Below, piece by piece: positions 22,671-30,497 of a stretch of DNA of 34,283 bases. The notes under the pieces were generated by a model. That model did not search any database and was not told the origin of the DNA. It saw only the letters and a program-made list of their open reading frames with translations. The stretch covers positions 1 through 34,283 of the forward strand of contig WRJS01000027.1 in the NCBI GenBank assembly GCA_009778475.1, written 5' to 3'. The stretch is from Kiritimatiellota bacterium. GTDB taxonomy: Bacteria > Verrucomicrobiota > Kiritimatiellia > RFP12 > UBA1067. The position numbers and the translations under genes are program-made. Position 1 is the stretch's first letter. Every line of letters begins with the position of its first letter.

Positions 22671-23731
22671 TGACGAAAGAGGCGTTCCAGTCGAAAGTGA
22701 ACCGTTTGACGCGGCTGATGGGCGTTGAGCCGAAGGCAATGTCTTCGGACATCCGCACCGCGCTGGAACAGATTCCCTGCGTCGAGACGAGCGACCCCGA
22801 AAAACTTTGCGCCGCCCCGCGGGTCTCTGTCCGCATCCTCACCTACAACCATGAGCGGTGGATTGCGGAGGCGATTGAGAGCGTCCTCATGCAGGAATGT
22901 GATTTCACGTTCGAGATTGTCATCGGCGAGGACTGCTCGACGGACAAGACGCGCGGCATCTGCCTCGATTACCAAAAACGTTTCCCGCACATCATCCGCG
23001 TGTTGCACAGCGACACGAACGTCGGCATCGAGCGGAACTCCCTCCGCACGAACGCCCGCTTGCGCGGCGAGTATGTATGCGCGTTCGAGGGCGACGATTA
23101 TTGGCTCGACACGCGGAAACTCCAGAAGCAGGTTGACCTGATGCGGAAACACCCGGACGCGAGCCTGTGCGTGGCGTTCACGAAGACGGCTCACGGCGAC
23201 GGCGCGGCGCAGATTGAGCAGAAGCCGCCGCGCGTGAAAGAGCGCCTTGCGTTCCGCGATTTGCACGCCTATTTCTACCACCCTTCCGCACGGATGATGA
23301 CGCGCGCCTACCTGCATCAGTTTTATGCGCTGGACACGCTGACGTTCAGCGACACGTCCATCCTGCTGGCGGCGAGCCGTTTCGGGGGCGTGGTGCAACT
23401 GCCTGAACATCTGGCGGTGTACCGATGCACGGGGACGGGCGCGTTCTCGGGCGCGGGTCAACTTGCGCGTCTGCGGATTGCCATGCGGATCGCGTCGGAG
23501 ACCGTCGTGTTTTTCTACCCGCAGCATCGCTCTTTTTTCACGCAGAAAATTTTTCAGATGGCGATGGATTTTCTCGGCGCGGACGGCAACGGGTTGTCCC
23601 GCGCGGAACGGCGCGAGGTGTTCCGCTTGGCGTGTACGCTTGTCGGGGGGATGCCGACGCGACGCGTCGGGAAGGCGCTCCGTTTCCTGTTCGAGTATCT
23701 GCTGCCAGCCAGAGAGGGAGGGCGCGGATGA
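22670..23731 (+). CDS. Family 2 glycosyltransferase (353 aa)
   Basis: ATG 22670 shares its A with the TAA stop of the previous gene. The GT-A fold starts near residue 50: VSVRILTYNHERWIAEAIESVLMQ, then FEIVIGEDCSTDKTRGI, and FEGDDYWLDTRKLQKQV, where the EGDD supplies the metal-binding acidic pair. The C-terminal 130 residues are helical and basic. There is no membrane span. It transfers a sugar from an activated nucleotide sugar to a glycan acceptor, in the cytoplasm. Neighbouring pyruvyl transferase, aminotransferase and acetyltransferase genes indicate an unusual, amino-sugar-containing surface glycan. It overlaps the next gene by four bases (ATGA). Confidence 0.88.
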   Translation: MTKEAFQSKVNRLTRLMGVEPKAMSSDIRTALEQIPCVETSDPEKLCAAPRVSVRILTYNHERWIAEAIESVLMQECDFTFEIVIGEDCSTDKTRGICLDYQKRFPHIIRVLHSDTNVGIERNSLRTNARLRGEYVCAFEGDDYWLDTRKLQKQVDLMRKHPDASLCVAFTKTAHGDGAAQIEQKPPRVKERLAFRDLHAYFYHPSARMMTRAYLHQFYALDTLTFSDTSILLAASRFGGVVQLPEHLAVYRCTGTGAFSGAGQLARLRIAMRIASETVVFFYPQHRSFFTQKIFQMAMDFLGADGNGLSRAERREVFRLACTLVGGMPTRRVGKALRFLFEYLLPAREGGRG

Positions 23732-24555
23732 CGCCGACGGGGCTTTACTATTGCCGGTCGAGCAACTTCGGGGACGCGCTGAACCCGCTGATTTTCGAGC
23801 GCGTTCTGGGTGTGCCTGTGCGCTACGCAAAGAAGCGCCGCGCCACGCTGTGCGGTATCGGCAGCATCCTCGACGGGTTGATGGCGTCGCCGTCTTTCGC
23901 GAGTATATTGACGCGCACCTGCCTGTCGCCGATTCATGTGTTCTCGTCGGGGTTCACATTCGCGTCGCAGAAGCTCGGTGTGCGCCCGCTCCGCAAGATG
24001 GTCGTTCATGCGGTGCGCGGGCAACAGACGCGGCAACAGTTGGTGGGGCTCGGGGTTATGACGGCGGAGCAGCCCGTGGCGTATGGCGATGCCGGACTTT
24101 TCGCGCCGTTCCTGCTGGAGCGCGATGTGCCGAAAAAATATTCCTGCGGCATCATCCCGCACGTCGCCGAGCGCGACTGCGCGGAGATCGCCGCGCTGGC
24201 GGGGACGGTGCGCGGGTCGGTCGTGATTGACTTTGAGCAACCGCCCTTGGAGGTGCTGGAGCAGATCGCGTCGTGCGAGGTGATTGTCTCGTCCGCCATG
24301 CACGGGCTGATTGCGGCGGACGCGCTGGGCATCCCGAACATCTGGATGAAGGCGTCCGACCGCATCATCGGCGGGCGCAACAAGTTTGACGACTATTACT
24401 CCGCGTATGCGGGCTACGCAAAAGAACCGATTGCGGTTCACGATGTCATGCACACGCTTGACCAATGCTCGTGTCCAGAAGCGGGCGCCGTGACCGCGTT
24501 GCAGGATGGGTTGCGGCAGGCATTTTCTGGCTGGCTCAACACGCACAAAGGATGA
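23728..24555 (+). CDS. Polysaccharide pyruvyl transferase family protein (275 aa)
   Basis: The start is the ATG of an ATGA overlap with the GT2 stop. The protein opens GLYYCRSSNFGDALNPLIFERVLG, the family's N-terminal mark (N-x-GD). It closes with ASCEVIVSSAMHGLIAADALGIPNIWM, the conserved SxxxHGxxxAxxxG sugar- and PEP-binding region. Members add a pyruvate ketal to sugars of exopolysaccharide or secondary cell-wall polymer, or modify glycans in related ways. It is on the short side for the family but contains both signature ends. Cytoplasmic, no signal peptide. The aminotransferase gene follows within a few bases. Confidence 0.85.
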   Translation: MTPTGLYYCRSSNFGDALNPLIFERVLGVPVRYAKKRRATLCGIGSILDGLMASPSFASILTRTCLSPIHVFSSGFTFASQKLGVRPLRKMVVHAVRGQQTRQQLVGLGVMTAEQPVAYGDAGLFAPFLLERDVPKKYSCGIIPHVAERDCAEIAALAGTVRGSVVIDFEQPPLEVLEQIASCEVIVSSAMHGLIAADALGIPNIWMKASDRIIGGRNKFDDYYSAYAGYAKEPIAVHDVMHTLDQCSCPEAGAVTALQDGLRQAFSGWLNTHKG

Positions 24556-24557
24556 TT

Positions 24558-25685
24558 ATGATTCGACCGTTCGACAAACCCGTTTATGTGACGCGCCCCT
24601 ACCTGCCCGACTTGAAGGCTTATCAGGACGGCATCGCAGAAATTTGGAAAAACCAATGGCTCACGAATAACGGTCCCGTCCACCAGCGGTATGTGAAAAA
24701 CCTTGAAGCGTTTTTCGGCACGGAGAATTTGTGCGTCTATACGAACGGGACGCTCGCGCTCCAAATCGCGCTTCAAGGGATGGGCATCAAGGGCGAGGTC
24801 ATCACCACGCCGTTCACGTTCGTGGCGACCGCGCACTGCCTCTGCTGGAACAACATCGCGCCCGTGTTCGTGGACATCGACCCCGAGACGTACACGCTCG
24901 ACCCTGCCGCGGTCGAAGCCGCAATCACGCCGCGCACGACCGCGATTCTGGCGGTGCACGTGTTCGGCAACCCGTGCAATCTGGATGCGCTCCAGCGGAT
25001 CGCGGACAAGCATCATCTCGCGCTGATTTACGATGCCGCCCATGCGTTCGGCGTGGACGTCGGCGGGAAGTCGATCGGCTTTTTCGGCGACTGCTCGATG
25101 TTCAGCCTGCACTCCACCAAATTGTACCACTCCATCGAGGGCGGCATTTTGGTGTTCCGCAACCCTGCGCTCAAACAGGTTTTCGCATACTTGCGGAACT
25201 TCGGGTTTAAGGGCGAAACCGAAGTGATGATGGTCGGCACGAATGCCAAGATGACCGAAATGCAAGCGTTGATGGGCGACTTGATTTTATCCGACCTCCC
25301 CAAGATTATCGCCAAGCGGAAAATGCTGACCGAGGCGTATATCGCGTGCCTGAAAGATGTGCCGGGCATCAACATCCACGCACTGGAAGCACCGTTGCGC
25401 CAGCAGGTGTACACGCCGAATTTCGCGTATGTGCCTGTCGATATTCACGAGGGCTATCCGCTGTCGCGTGATGCCCTGTACGAGAAGTTGAAGACGTTCA
25501 ACGTCTACACCCGCCGTTATTTCTACCCGCTGCTGACGGACTTCACGTGTTATCGCGGACAGGTCGCCATGGGCGACCTGTCCGTCGCCAAGCGCGTCGC
25601 CGACGGGATTTTGACGCTACCGATTTACTACGGTTTGGAAACGGATGATGTGTGCAGGATTTGCGAGATGATTGCAGGAGGTTGA
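24558..25685 (+). CDS. DegT/DnrJ/EryC1 sugar aminotransferase (375 aa)
   Basis: I chose ATG 24558, six bases after AAAGGA. An in-frame ATG at 24552 overlaps the previous stop and remains possible. PLP-dependent transfer of an amino group to a keto sugar nucleotide is the family reaction. The sequence shows YTNGTLALQIALQGMGIKGEVITTPFTF, VDIDPETYTLDPAAVEAAI, ILAVHVFGNPC, LIYDAAHAFGV and the PLP lysine at residue 188 in SLHSTKLYHSIEGG. The length is normal. No NDP-sugar dehydratase is in the window, so the keto-sugar must come from elsewhere. With the GNAT downstream it suggests synthesis of an N-acylated amino sugar for the glycan. Confidence 0.9.
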   Translation: MIRPFDKPVYVTRPYLPDLKAYQDGIAEIWKNQWLTNNGPVHQRYVKNLEAFFGTENLCVYTNGTLALQIALQGMGIKGEVITTPFTFVATAHCLCWNNIAPVFVDIDPETYTLDPAAVEAAITPRTTAILAVHVFGNPCNLDALQRIADKHHLALIYDAAHAFGVDVGGKSIGFFGDCSMFSLHSTKLYHSIEGGILVFRNPALKQVFAYLRNFGFKGETEVMMVGTNAKMTEMQALMGDLILSDLPKIIAKRKMLTEAYIACLKDVPGINIHALEAPLRQQVYTPNFAYVPVDIHEGYPLSRDALYEKLKTFNVYTRRYFYPLLTDFTCYRGQVAMGDLSVAKRVADGILTLPIYYGLETDDVCRICEMIAGG

Positions 25686-25687
25686 GC

Positions 25688-26158
25688 ATGGAGTGCAACG
25701 AATACAGGATTGTGAAATATGCGGAGGCGGGCGTCTCGTTCGAGGCGTTCCGTGACGCACTGGGGCGTTTGGGCGCGTACCTGCCGTACTCGCTCGAGGA
25801 GATGCAGGTTGACCTCGATGCGTATGCTCGAAAATTGGTCGCCCATGCGTGCGTCGATATTTGCCTCTCGCCCGAGGGGCGCATCGTCGGCATACAAGCG
25901 TATTACGCGAACGACATGGAGACGCGCAAGGCATACGCGACGTTTTTCAGCCTCGACCCCGAATGTCGGGGGACGGGCATTGCGAAGGTGATGATGCAGT
26001 CGCTGGTGGACACCGCGAAGGCGAAAGGAATGTCCGTGATGGAGGGCAAGGTCGCGAGGAACAATGCGCGCGCGCAAGCGCTGTATGAGAAGTTCGGCTT
26101 TGCGGTCACGTCAGAAGCGTCAGCGGAAAAAGTCATCATGTCGCGCCGTCTGGATTGA
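25688..26158 (+). CDS. GNAT family N-acetyltransferase (156 aa)
   Basis: ATG 25688 has AGGAGG six bases upstream, overlapping the aminotransferase stop region. This is a complete small GNAT. The acyl-CoA-binding loop is CRGTGIAKVMMQSLVDTAKAKG (R-G-x-G-x-A, near residues 94-100), followed by EGKVARNNARAQALYEKFGF, the classic motif B. The acceptor is unknown. Its position after a DegT aminotransferase suggests acetylation of the new amino sugar, as in several O-antigen and capsule clusters. That is an inference from context. The next gene begins 12 bases downstream. Confidence 0.88.
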   Translation: MECNEYRIVKYAEAGVSFEAFRDALGRLGAYLPYSLEEMQVDLDAYARKLVAHACVDICLSPEGRIVGIQAYYANDMETRKAYATFFSLDPECRGTGIAKVMMQSLVDTAKAKGMSVMEGKVARNNARAQALYEKFGFAVTSEASAEKVIMSRRLD

Positions 26159-26169
26159 AGGGAAAAACG

Positions 26170-27171
26170 ATGAACGTGTTATTGAGTGCTGTGGGGCGCA
26201 GGGCGTACTTGGTGGAATACTTCAAGGCTGCGCTGGCGCCGTGCGGGGGGAAGGTCATCGCGGCGAATGCCACGCGGGATGCGACGGGTATGTTGTTGGC
26301 GGATGTCGCGGAGGTCGTGCCGTCCGCAAAAGAGCCGGGATACGTTGACGCCATGCTGGAAATCTGCGGGCGCCACGAGGTACGGCTGCTTTTTTCGCTG
26401 CACGACTGGGAAGCGCCCTACATCGCCCGCGCCCGTGAGCGTTTCCTCGCCGTCGGCACAACGCCCGTGATGCCGTCGCCGGAGGTGATGGGCATCTGTC
26501 TGGACAAATTCAAGACGTTTGAGCAGATGACCAAGTTGGGCATCCCGACACCGCGCACGTACCTTGACCGCGCAACAGCGGAACGCGAATTGGTGTTCCC
26601 CATGATCGTCAAGCCGCGCCTCGGGCAGGGGTCGCTGGGGCTGTTCAAGGTCAACACACCGGACGAGCTGACGTGGGCATACCAGTTGAGCCTATCGGCG
26701 GCACAAACGTTCAGCGTGGACGATGCTGTCGCCGACTGCGAAACGCCGCTTGTCCTTGTGCAAGAATGTATCAACGGCGACGAATACGGGTGCGATATCG
26801 TCAACGACCTGCAAGGCAATTTCGTCACCGCGTTCGTCAAGCGGAAGTTAGGCATGAGAGCCGGAGAGACCGATGTGGCGGTGACCGTCGAAGCGCCTCG
26901 GATTGTCGAGTGCGCGAAAAAAATATCCGCGTGGTCGCGCCATCCCGGGATTATGGACACGGACTTTTTCATCGACCGCACAGGGAACGCCTGGCTTCTC
27001 GAGATGAACCCGCGCTTTGGCGGCGGCTACCCGTTTTCACACGCCGCCGGAGCGGATATCCCTGCGGCGTTCGCCGCATGGGCGTCGGGACTCGAACCCG
27101 CCGCAGACTGCCTGCGCGTGCGTCTGGGCGTACAGGCATTCAAGGACATCATGATGACGGTGCAAAGGTGA
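26170..27171 (+). CDS. ATP-grasp carboxylate-amine ligase (333 aa)
   Basis: ATG 26170 follows GAAGGGA; the TTG at 26155 is a less likely start. The Rossmann-like start MNVLLSAVGRRAYLVEYFKAAL leads into an ATP-grasp core: CLDKFKTFEQMTKLGIPTPRTYL, FPMIVKPRLGQGSLGL (nucleotide-binding Lys and Gly-rich loop), VLVQECINGDEYGCDIV, and the metal-binding end WLLEMNPRFGGGYPFSHAAGAD. The layout is like carbamoyl-phosphate-synthase-type and PylC-type ligases. Such enzymes form an amide between a carboxylate and an amine via an acyl phosphate. At the end of a glycan operon it may attach an amino acid or other acid to the amino sugar. The substrate is unknown. Confidence 0.85.
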   Translation: MNVLLSAVGRRAYLVEYFKAALAPCGGKVIAANATRDATGMLLADVAEVVPSAKEPGYVDAMLEICGRHEVRLLFSLHDWEAPYIARARERFLAVGTTPVMPSPEVMGICLDKFKTFEQMTKLGIPTPRTYLDRATAERELVFPMIVKPRLGQGSLGLFKVNTPDELTWAYQLSLSAAQTFSVDDAVADCETPLVLVQECINGDEYGCDIVNDLQGNFVTAFVKRKLGMRAGETDVAVTVEAPRIVECAKKISAWSRHPGIMDTDFFIDRTGNAWLLEMNPRFGGGYPFSHAAGADIPAAFAAWASGLEPAADCLRVRLGVQAFKDIMMTVQR

Positions 27172-27351
27172 CCCGTGCGTTTTGACGGGAAGGTTGATCC
27201 GTGGCAGGACCGCCCTCGTCCTTCCGCCCTCTTGCGTGAAGTGCCGCACGCCACAAGGGGAGCGACGCATCTTGCCGCCATTATATAATCAGGACAACAA
27301 GGTAACAGGACGGCAAACCGCCGGGGACTGTCCTGGGGAGATGCGCGAATA
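27172..27351. other. Spacer between converging genes with small palindromes
   Basis: No gene can be supported here. Two short inverted repeats, AGGAC/GTCCT at about 27213-27231 and CAGGAC/GTCCTG at about 27306-27335, could fold on either strand and end transcription of the converging ATP-grasp and DUF1080 genes. No poly-T tract follows either. Confidence 0.4.
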
Positions 27352-28029
27352 TCAGAACTCCTCCGCCTTCGGCTTGTCGTCGTCTGTGGGCTCGGTGATT
27401 TTCGTGAGCGTGAAGTTGCGCCACTGGGCGTGCGTCTGGTAGGTCGCCAGGCCGAGGGGCTTGGTCTTGTCGATGTCGCTCCCGGCACGGAGGGAGAACT
27501 GCGAGGTTTTCTCGTATTCGATGCGTGCGTGGTAGGTCTTCTCTTTCTCGTCAAGGAAAACTTGGAGGACGTTGGGCATCACGCGGACGCGCAGCGTGTG
27601 CCAGTGGTTGTTCTCGAACGACACGGCCCGCGACCATTGGCTTTCGGAGGCATCCATATAGTTGACGGACGACACGCCGCACAGGTTCCCGCCCCAGCCG
27701 CCGATAATCACGGTGCAGAAGTCCTCCCCGACCGGGATGGTGAGGCCGGCGAAGAAGTCCGACCCTTCCACACGCATGATCTCGAGCTTAAGCTCATAGG
27801 ACATGGTGGGGACGGGGTTGGTGTATGCGATGCCGCTCAGGGGCTTGCCGGCGGCACAGGACACCGTGCCGTCGGGCAGCACCTTGACCGCGCCGCCGTC
27901 CTCATAATCCACCACCTTCCAGCCCGACAAGTCTTTGCCGTTGAAGAGTTTCACAGGTTCGGCCGCGCCCGCGCCGCACACACACACACACGCCATGCCG
28001 ATTACGGCAATCATCCGTTTCGTATCCAT
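27352..28029 (-). CDS. Secreted DUF1080 / 3-keto-disaccharide hydrolase-like protein (225 aa)
   Basis: The start codon is at 28029 (minus) behind GGAGG. A signal peptide (MDTKRMIAVIGMACVCVCGAGA) is followed by EPVKLFNGKDLSGWKVV, the near-invariant opening of the DUF1080 (PF06439) domain. The rest is a concanavalin/LamG-like beta sandwich: YELKLEIMRVEGSDFFAGLTIPVG, HWHTLRVRVMPNVLQVFLD, and QFSLRAGSDIDKTKPLGLATYQTHAQWRNFTLTKI at the end. The length is normal for a single domain. Members bind or hydrolyse 3-keto-glycosides and are abundant in PVC bacteria. A Cys near the signal end (MAC) could be a lipobox, so outer-membrane anchoring is possible. It is downstream of rpe on the same strand with a 189-base gap. 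Confidence 0.82.
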   Translation of the reverse strand: MDTKRMIAVIGMACVCVCGAGAAEPVKLFNGKDLSGWKVVDYEDGGAVKVLPDGTVSCAAGKPLSGIAYTNPVPTMSYELKLEIMRVEGSDFFAGLTIPVGEDFCTVIIGGWGGNLCGVSSVNYMDASESQWSRAVSFENNHWHTLRVRVMPNVLQVFLDEKEKTYHARIEYEKTSQFSLRAGSDIDKTKPLGLATYQTHAQWRNFTLTKITEPTDDDKPKAEEF

Positions 28030-28218
28030 CTTTTTCCTCCGTTTTTATTCTCACGTAAGGCGCAAAGGACGCAGAGGGATTGTTTAAACCATTTAAAAAA
28101 TCCTCTCCCCAAAACGCTTCGTGACCATTGTGACTTTTCGCGAGAACATTTCTCCTCTGTCCCTTTAGGCCGTAAGGGGAGAAAGCCCGTGCATCCTGCC
28201 CCTTATTGCCTTACCGTC
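28030..28218. other. Spacer between rpe and the DUF1080 gene, no gene seen
   Basis: This stretch holds short low-complexity motifs such as GGCGCAAAGGACGCAGAGGG (28057-28076) and, near 28163-28210, CCGTAAGGGGAG with CCCCTTATTGCCTTACCG. The latter are partly complementary to each other (GTAAGGGG and CCCCTTATT/CCTTAC) and could fold. They recall the TTAAGGGG blocks at 16769-16912. I see no convincing promoter for the DUF1080 gene. Confidence 0.4.
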
Positions 28219-28881
28219 TTACAGCCTAGCGGCCTGTTCACACGCTTCCCTCATTTTCCTTACGGCCGCGCCCATGTCGGTTTGCCGGAACATGAAGCTC
28301 CCGGCGACGAACTGGTTCGCGCCGTACGCGGCGCACTGGGCGGCCGTCTCAGAATGAATCCCGCCGTCAACCATGATGTCGAGCGCAGGGGCGGCCGTGC
28401 GCAGGGCCTTAATCTTCGGCAGCACCTCGGGCATGAAGGCCTGACCGCCGTAGCCGGGGTTGACGGTCATGAACAGCACCTCGTCGCAAAGGGCCACATA
28501 CGGGTAGAGCGTCCCCACTGGCGTCTGGGGGCGCGAGACAAGACCCGCGCGGATGCCGCGCCGGCGGATGTCGCGCAGGGTCTCCCAGATGTCGCAATCG
28601 GCCTCGACATGGATCAGGATCGCGTCCGCGCCAACGTCGGCAAAGCGGTCGATGTAGAGGTCCGGGCGCGTGAGCATCAGGTGCACATCGCGGAAGAGGG
28701 CGGGGCAGGTGCGCCGGGCGAGATCCACCACGTCTGGGCCGAAGCTGAGGTTCGGCACGAAATGCGCGTCCATGATGTCGAGGTGCAACGCGTCGGCACC
28801 GGCACCGGCAACGCGCCGTATCTCGTCGGCCAGCCGCCCGAAATCCGCGGCCAGCAATGAAGGCAGGATTTGACATTTCAT
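28219..28881 (-). CDS. rpe: Ribulose-phosphate 3-epimerase (220 aa)
   Basis: This enzyme interconverts ribulose 5-phosphate and xylulose 5-phosphate in the pentose phosphate pathway. The TIM-barrel motifs are all present: ILPSLLAADFGRLADEI, ALHLDIMDAHFVPNLSFGP (metal His33 and Asp35), FRDVHLMLTRP (His67), LFMTVNPGYGGQAF, and IMVDGGIHSETA. The start is fixed at ATG 28881 by the promoter: its -10 box ends seven bases before the ATG, and no Shine-Dalgarno exists, so the transcript is probably leaderless. A longer in-frame ATG at 28986 would run through the promoter and a palindromic repeat and is rejected. Upstream on the same strand is uxaC. Confidence 0.93.
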   Translation of the reverse strand: MKCQILPSLLAADFGRLADEIRRVAGAGADALHLDIMDAHFVPNLSFGPDVVDLARRTCPALFRDVHLMLTRPDLYIDRFADVGADAILIHVEADCDIWETLRDIRRRGIRAGLVSRPQTPVGTLYPYVALCDEVLFMTVNPGYGGQAFMPEVLPKIKALRTAAPALDIMVDGGIHSETAAQCAAYGANQFVAGSFMFRQTDMGAAVRKMREACEQAARL

Positions 28882-28888
28882 GCGAATC

Positions 28889-28917
28889 AGTATAGCCCAA
28901 TGCAGGCGGCAATGCAA
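28889..28917 (-). promoter_or_regulatory. Promoter of rpe, leaderless geometry
   Basis: On the minus strand: TTGCAT (28917-28912), a 17-base spacer, then TATACT (28894-28889), then GATTCGC and ATG. Transcription would start at or within a base of the start codon. Confidence 0.65.
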
Positions 28918-28920
28918 TGG

Positions 28921-28970
28921 GGAAGTTTGGCCGCACGTCGCGCCAACGGGGGGGCGGCCTCGCCCTCCAT
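28921..28970 (-). repeat. Copy of the interspersed palindromic repeat family
   Basis: Read on the minus strand from 28970 it starts ATGGAGGGCGAG, then a C-rich tract, then TTGGCGCGACGTGCGGCCAA. The last 20-mer differs from the centre of the element at 31951-32020 at two positions (A/G and C/T). The element ends just before the -35 box of rpe, in the 112-base gap after uxaC. Confidence 0.75.
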
Positions 28971-28993
28971 TCCTTGCATATTCCATTTTGCCG

Positions 28994-30418
28994 TCATGCC
29001 GTCGCGTCCGCTGGCAGGTCGAACCCGAAATAGCGCACGGCGTTGCGGTAGCAGATGTCTTGCACGATTTCGCCGACCCATGCGGTGTCGCCGGGGATGC
29101 GGCCGGCGGTGATGTCCGCGCCGAGCATATCGCAGAGGATGCGGCGGAAATACTCGTGGCGCGTGTAACTCAGGAACGAGCGGCTGTCCGTGAGCATCCC
29201 GACGAAGCGGCTGAGCAGCCCCAGCTGCGAGAGCGCCTCCATCTGCCGCAGCATCCCGTCGCGCTGGTCGTTGAACCACCAGCCGCTGCCGAACTGCATC
29301 CGCCCGGCCTCGGGGCCGCGCTGGAAGTTGCCGAGCATGGCGGCGACCATCTCGTTGTCGCGCGGATTGAGGGTGTAGATGACGGTGCGCGGCAGCGCAT
29401 CCGCCTGCTCGAGGCGGTCGAAGAGCCGCGCCATCGGCTGCGCGGTGAGCCCGTCGCCGATGCTGTCGAAGCCGGCGTCAGGGCCAAGGAGATTGAACAT
29501 CCTGGTGTTGTTGTTGCGCATCGGGCCGTAATGGATCTGCGCGCTCCAGTCCGCGGCCGCGTCCATCTTCATGCACTCGAACAGCACCGCCGAACGGAAC
29601 ATCGCCACCGACGCAACCGAGGGGCTCCTGCCCGACCGCACGGACGTGAAAATGCGGCGGATGTTCGCCTCCATGTACTGCTCGGCATAGACGCGCTCGA
29701 CCCCGTAATCCGAGAGGCGGCAGCCGTGCGCGGCGAAATGCGCGTGGCGTTTGCCCAGCGCGTTCAGGAAATCGTCCCACGTCCGCACCGTGCCGCCCAC
29801 CGCCGCCGCGAGCGCGTCCACCCAAGCGTTCCAGAATACAGGGCGGTCGATCGCGAGCGCCTTGTCGGGGCGCCACGTCGGCAGCACCCGCACGCCGAAC
29901 CCGTCCGCCCGGATCGCCGCGTGGTGCTCCAGCGTGTCGCACGGGTCATCCGTCGTGCAGGTCACGCGGACGTTGCTGCGGAGCATCAGGCCGCGCGCGC
30001 TGAACTCGGGCTGCGCCAGCCGCTCGCCCGTCAACGCCCAGATCGCGCCCGCCGTCTCGGGCGAGAGCAGATCGAAGCAGCCGAAATACCGCGCGAGCTC
30101 GAGGTGCGACCAGTCGAACATCGGGTTGCGCAGCAGGTACGGCATCGTCTCCGCGAACTTCTGGAACTTCTCGCGGTCGGGCGCGTCGCCCGTGATGAAG
30201 CGCTCGTCGATCCCGTTCGAGCGCATCACGCGCCATTTGTAATGGTCGCCGCCCAGCCACACGCGGGCCATGTTCTCCCAGCGCATATCGCCCGCGATCT
30301 CCGCGGGCGGCAGGTGGCAGTGGTAGTCCGCAATCGGCATCCGCGCCGCATACCCGTGATACAATTCACGCGCGGCCGGCGTCTGCAACAAAAAGTCATC
30401 ATGGATAAACGTTTTCAT
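28994..30418 (-). CDS. uxaC: Glucuronate isomerase (474 aa)
   Basis: This enzyme isomerises D-glucuronate to fructuronate and D-galacturonate to tagaturonate, the first intracellular step of uronate catabolism. It belongs to the amidohydrolase-like superfamily. Motifs: IADYHCHLPP with the metal pair His33/His35, VTCTTDDPCDTLEHH, LPTWRPDKAL, AMFRSAVLFECMK..WSAQIHYG, and the C-terminal GMLTDSRSFLSYTRHEYFRRIL signature. The length matches E. coli UxaC. ATG 30418 is preferred over the ATG at 30427 because it lies exactly seven bases after a -10 box, like rpe. No Shine-Dalgarno is seen. It sits divergent from an NtrC-type regulator, and rpe follows on the same strand. Confidence 0.93.
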   Translation of the reverse strand: MKTFIHDDFLLQTPAARELYHGYAARMPIADYHCHLPPAEIAGDMRWENMARVWLGGDHYKWRVMRSNGIDERFITGDAPDREKFQKFAETMPYLLRNPMFDWSHLELARYFGCFDLLSPETAGAIWALTGERLAQPEFSARGLMLRSNVRVTCTTDDPCDTLEHHAAIRADGFGVRVLPTWRPDKALAIDRPVFWNAWVDALAAAVGGTVRTWDDFLNALGKRHAHFAAHGCRLSDYGVERVYAEQYMEANIRRIFTSVRSGRSPSVASVAMFRSAVLFECMKMDAAADWSAQIHYGPMRNNNTRMFNLLGPDAGFDSIGDGLTAQPMARLFDRLEQADALPRTVIYTLNPRDNEMVAAMLGNFQRGPEAGRMQFGSGWWFNDQRDGMLRQMEALSQLGLLSRFVGMLTDSRSFLSYTRHEYFRRILCDMLGADITAGRIPGDTAWVGEIVQDICYRNAVRYFGFDLPADATA

Positions 30419-30425
30419 GGCGACC

Positions 30426-30454
30426 ATTTTAATAAACACGACCGCTGTATGCAA
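30426..30454 (-). promoter_or_regulatory. Promoter of uxaC, leaderless geometry
   Basis: On the minus strand: TTGCAT (30454-30449), a 17-base spacer, then TAAAAT (30431-30426), then GGTCGCC and ATG. The -35 box, spacer and 7-base gap are the same as at rpe. An ATG at 30427 overlaps the -10 box and is therefore unlikely to be used. Confidence 0.55.
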
Positions 30455-30468
30455 CACTCTTTTTTTCA

Positions 30469-30497
30469 TTGCTTTAATCTGCGGAAAACGCAATAAT
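30469..30497 (+). promoter_or_regulatory. Sigma70-like promoter of the NtrC-type regulator
   Basis: TTGCTT (30469-30474), a 17-base spacer, then AATAAT (30492-30497). The start near 30504 leaves a leader of about 43 bases. The -35 boxes of this promoter and of the divergent uxaC promoter are 14 bases apart, back to back. Confidence 0.5.

Noticed and set aside
27284..27289. TATAAT on the plus strand as a promoter
   Set aside because: There is no -35 box at 16-18 bases and no plus-strand gene follows; the sequence is part of a self-complementary ATTATATAAT.
28882..28986. 35-residue N-terminal extension of Rpe
   Set aside because: The extension is encoded by the promoter and a palindromic repeat. 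Known Rpe proteins start with the KxxILPSLL segment.
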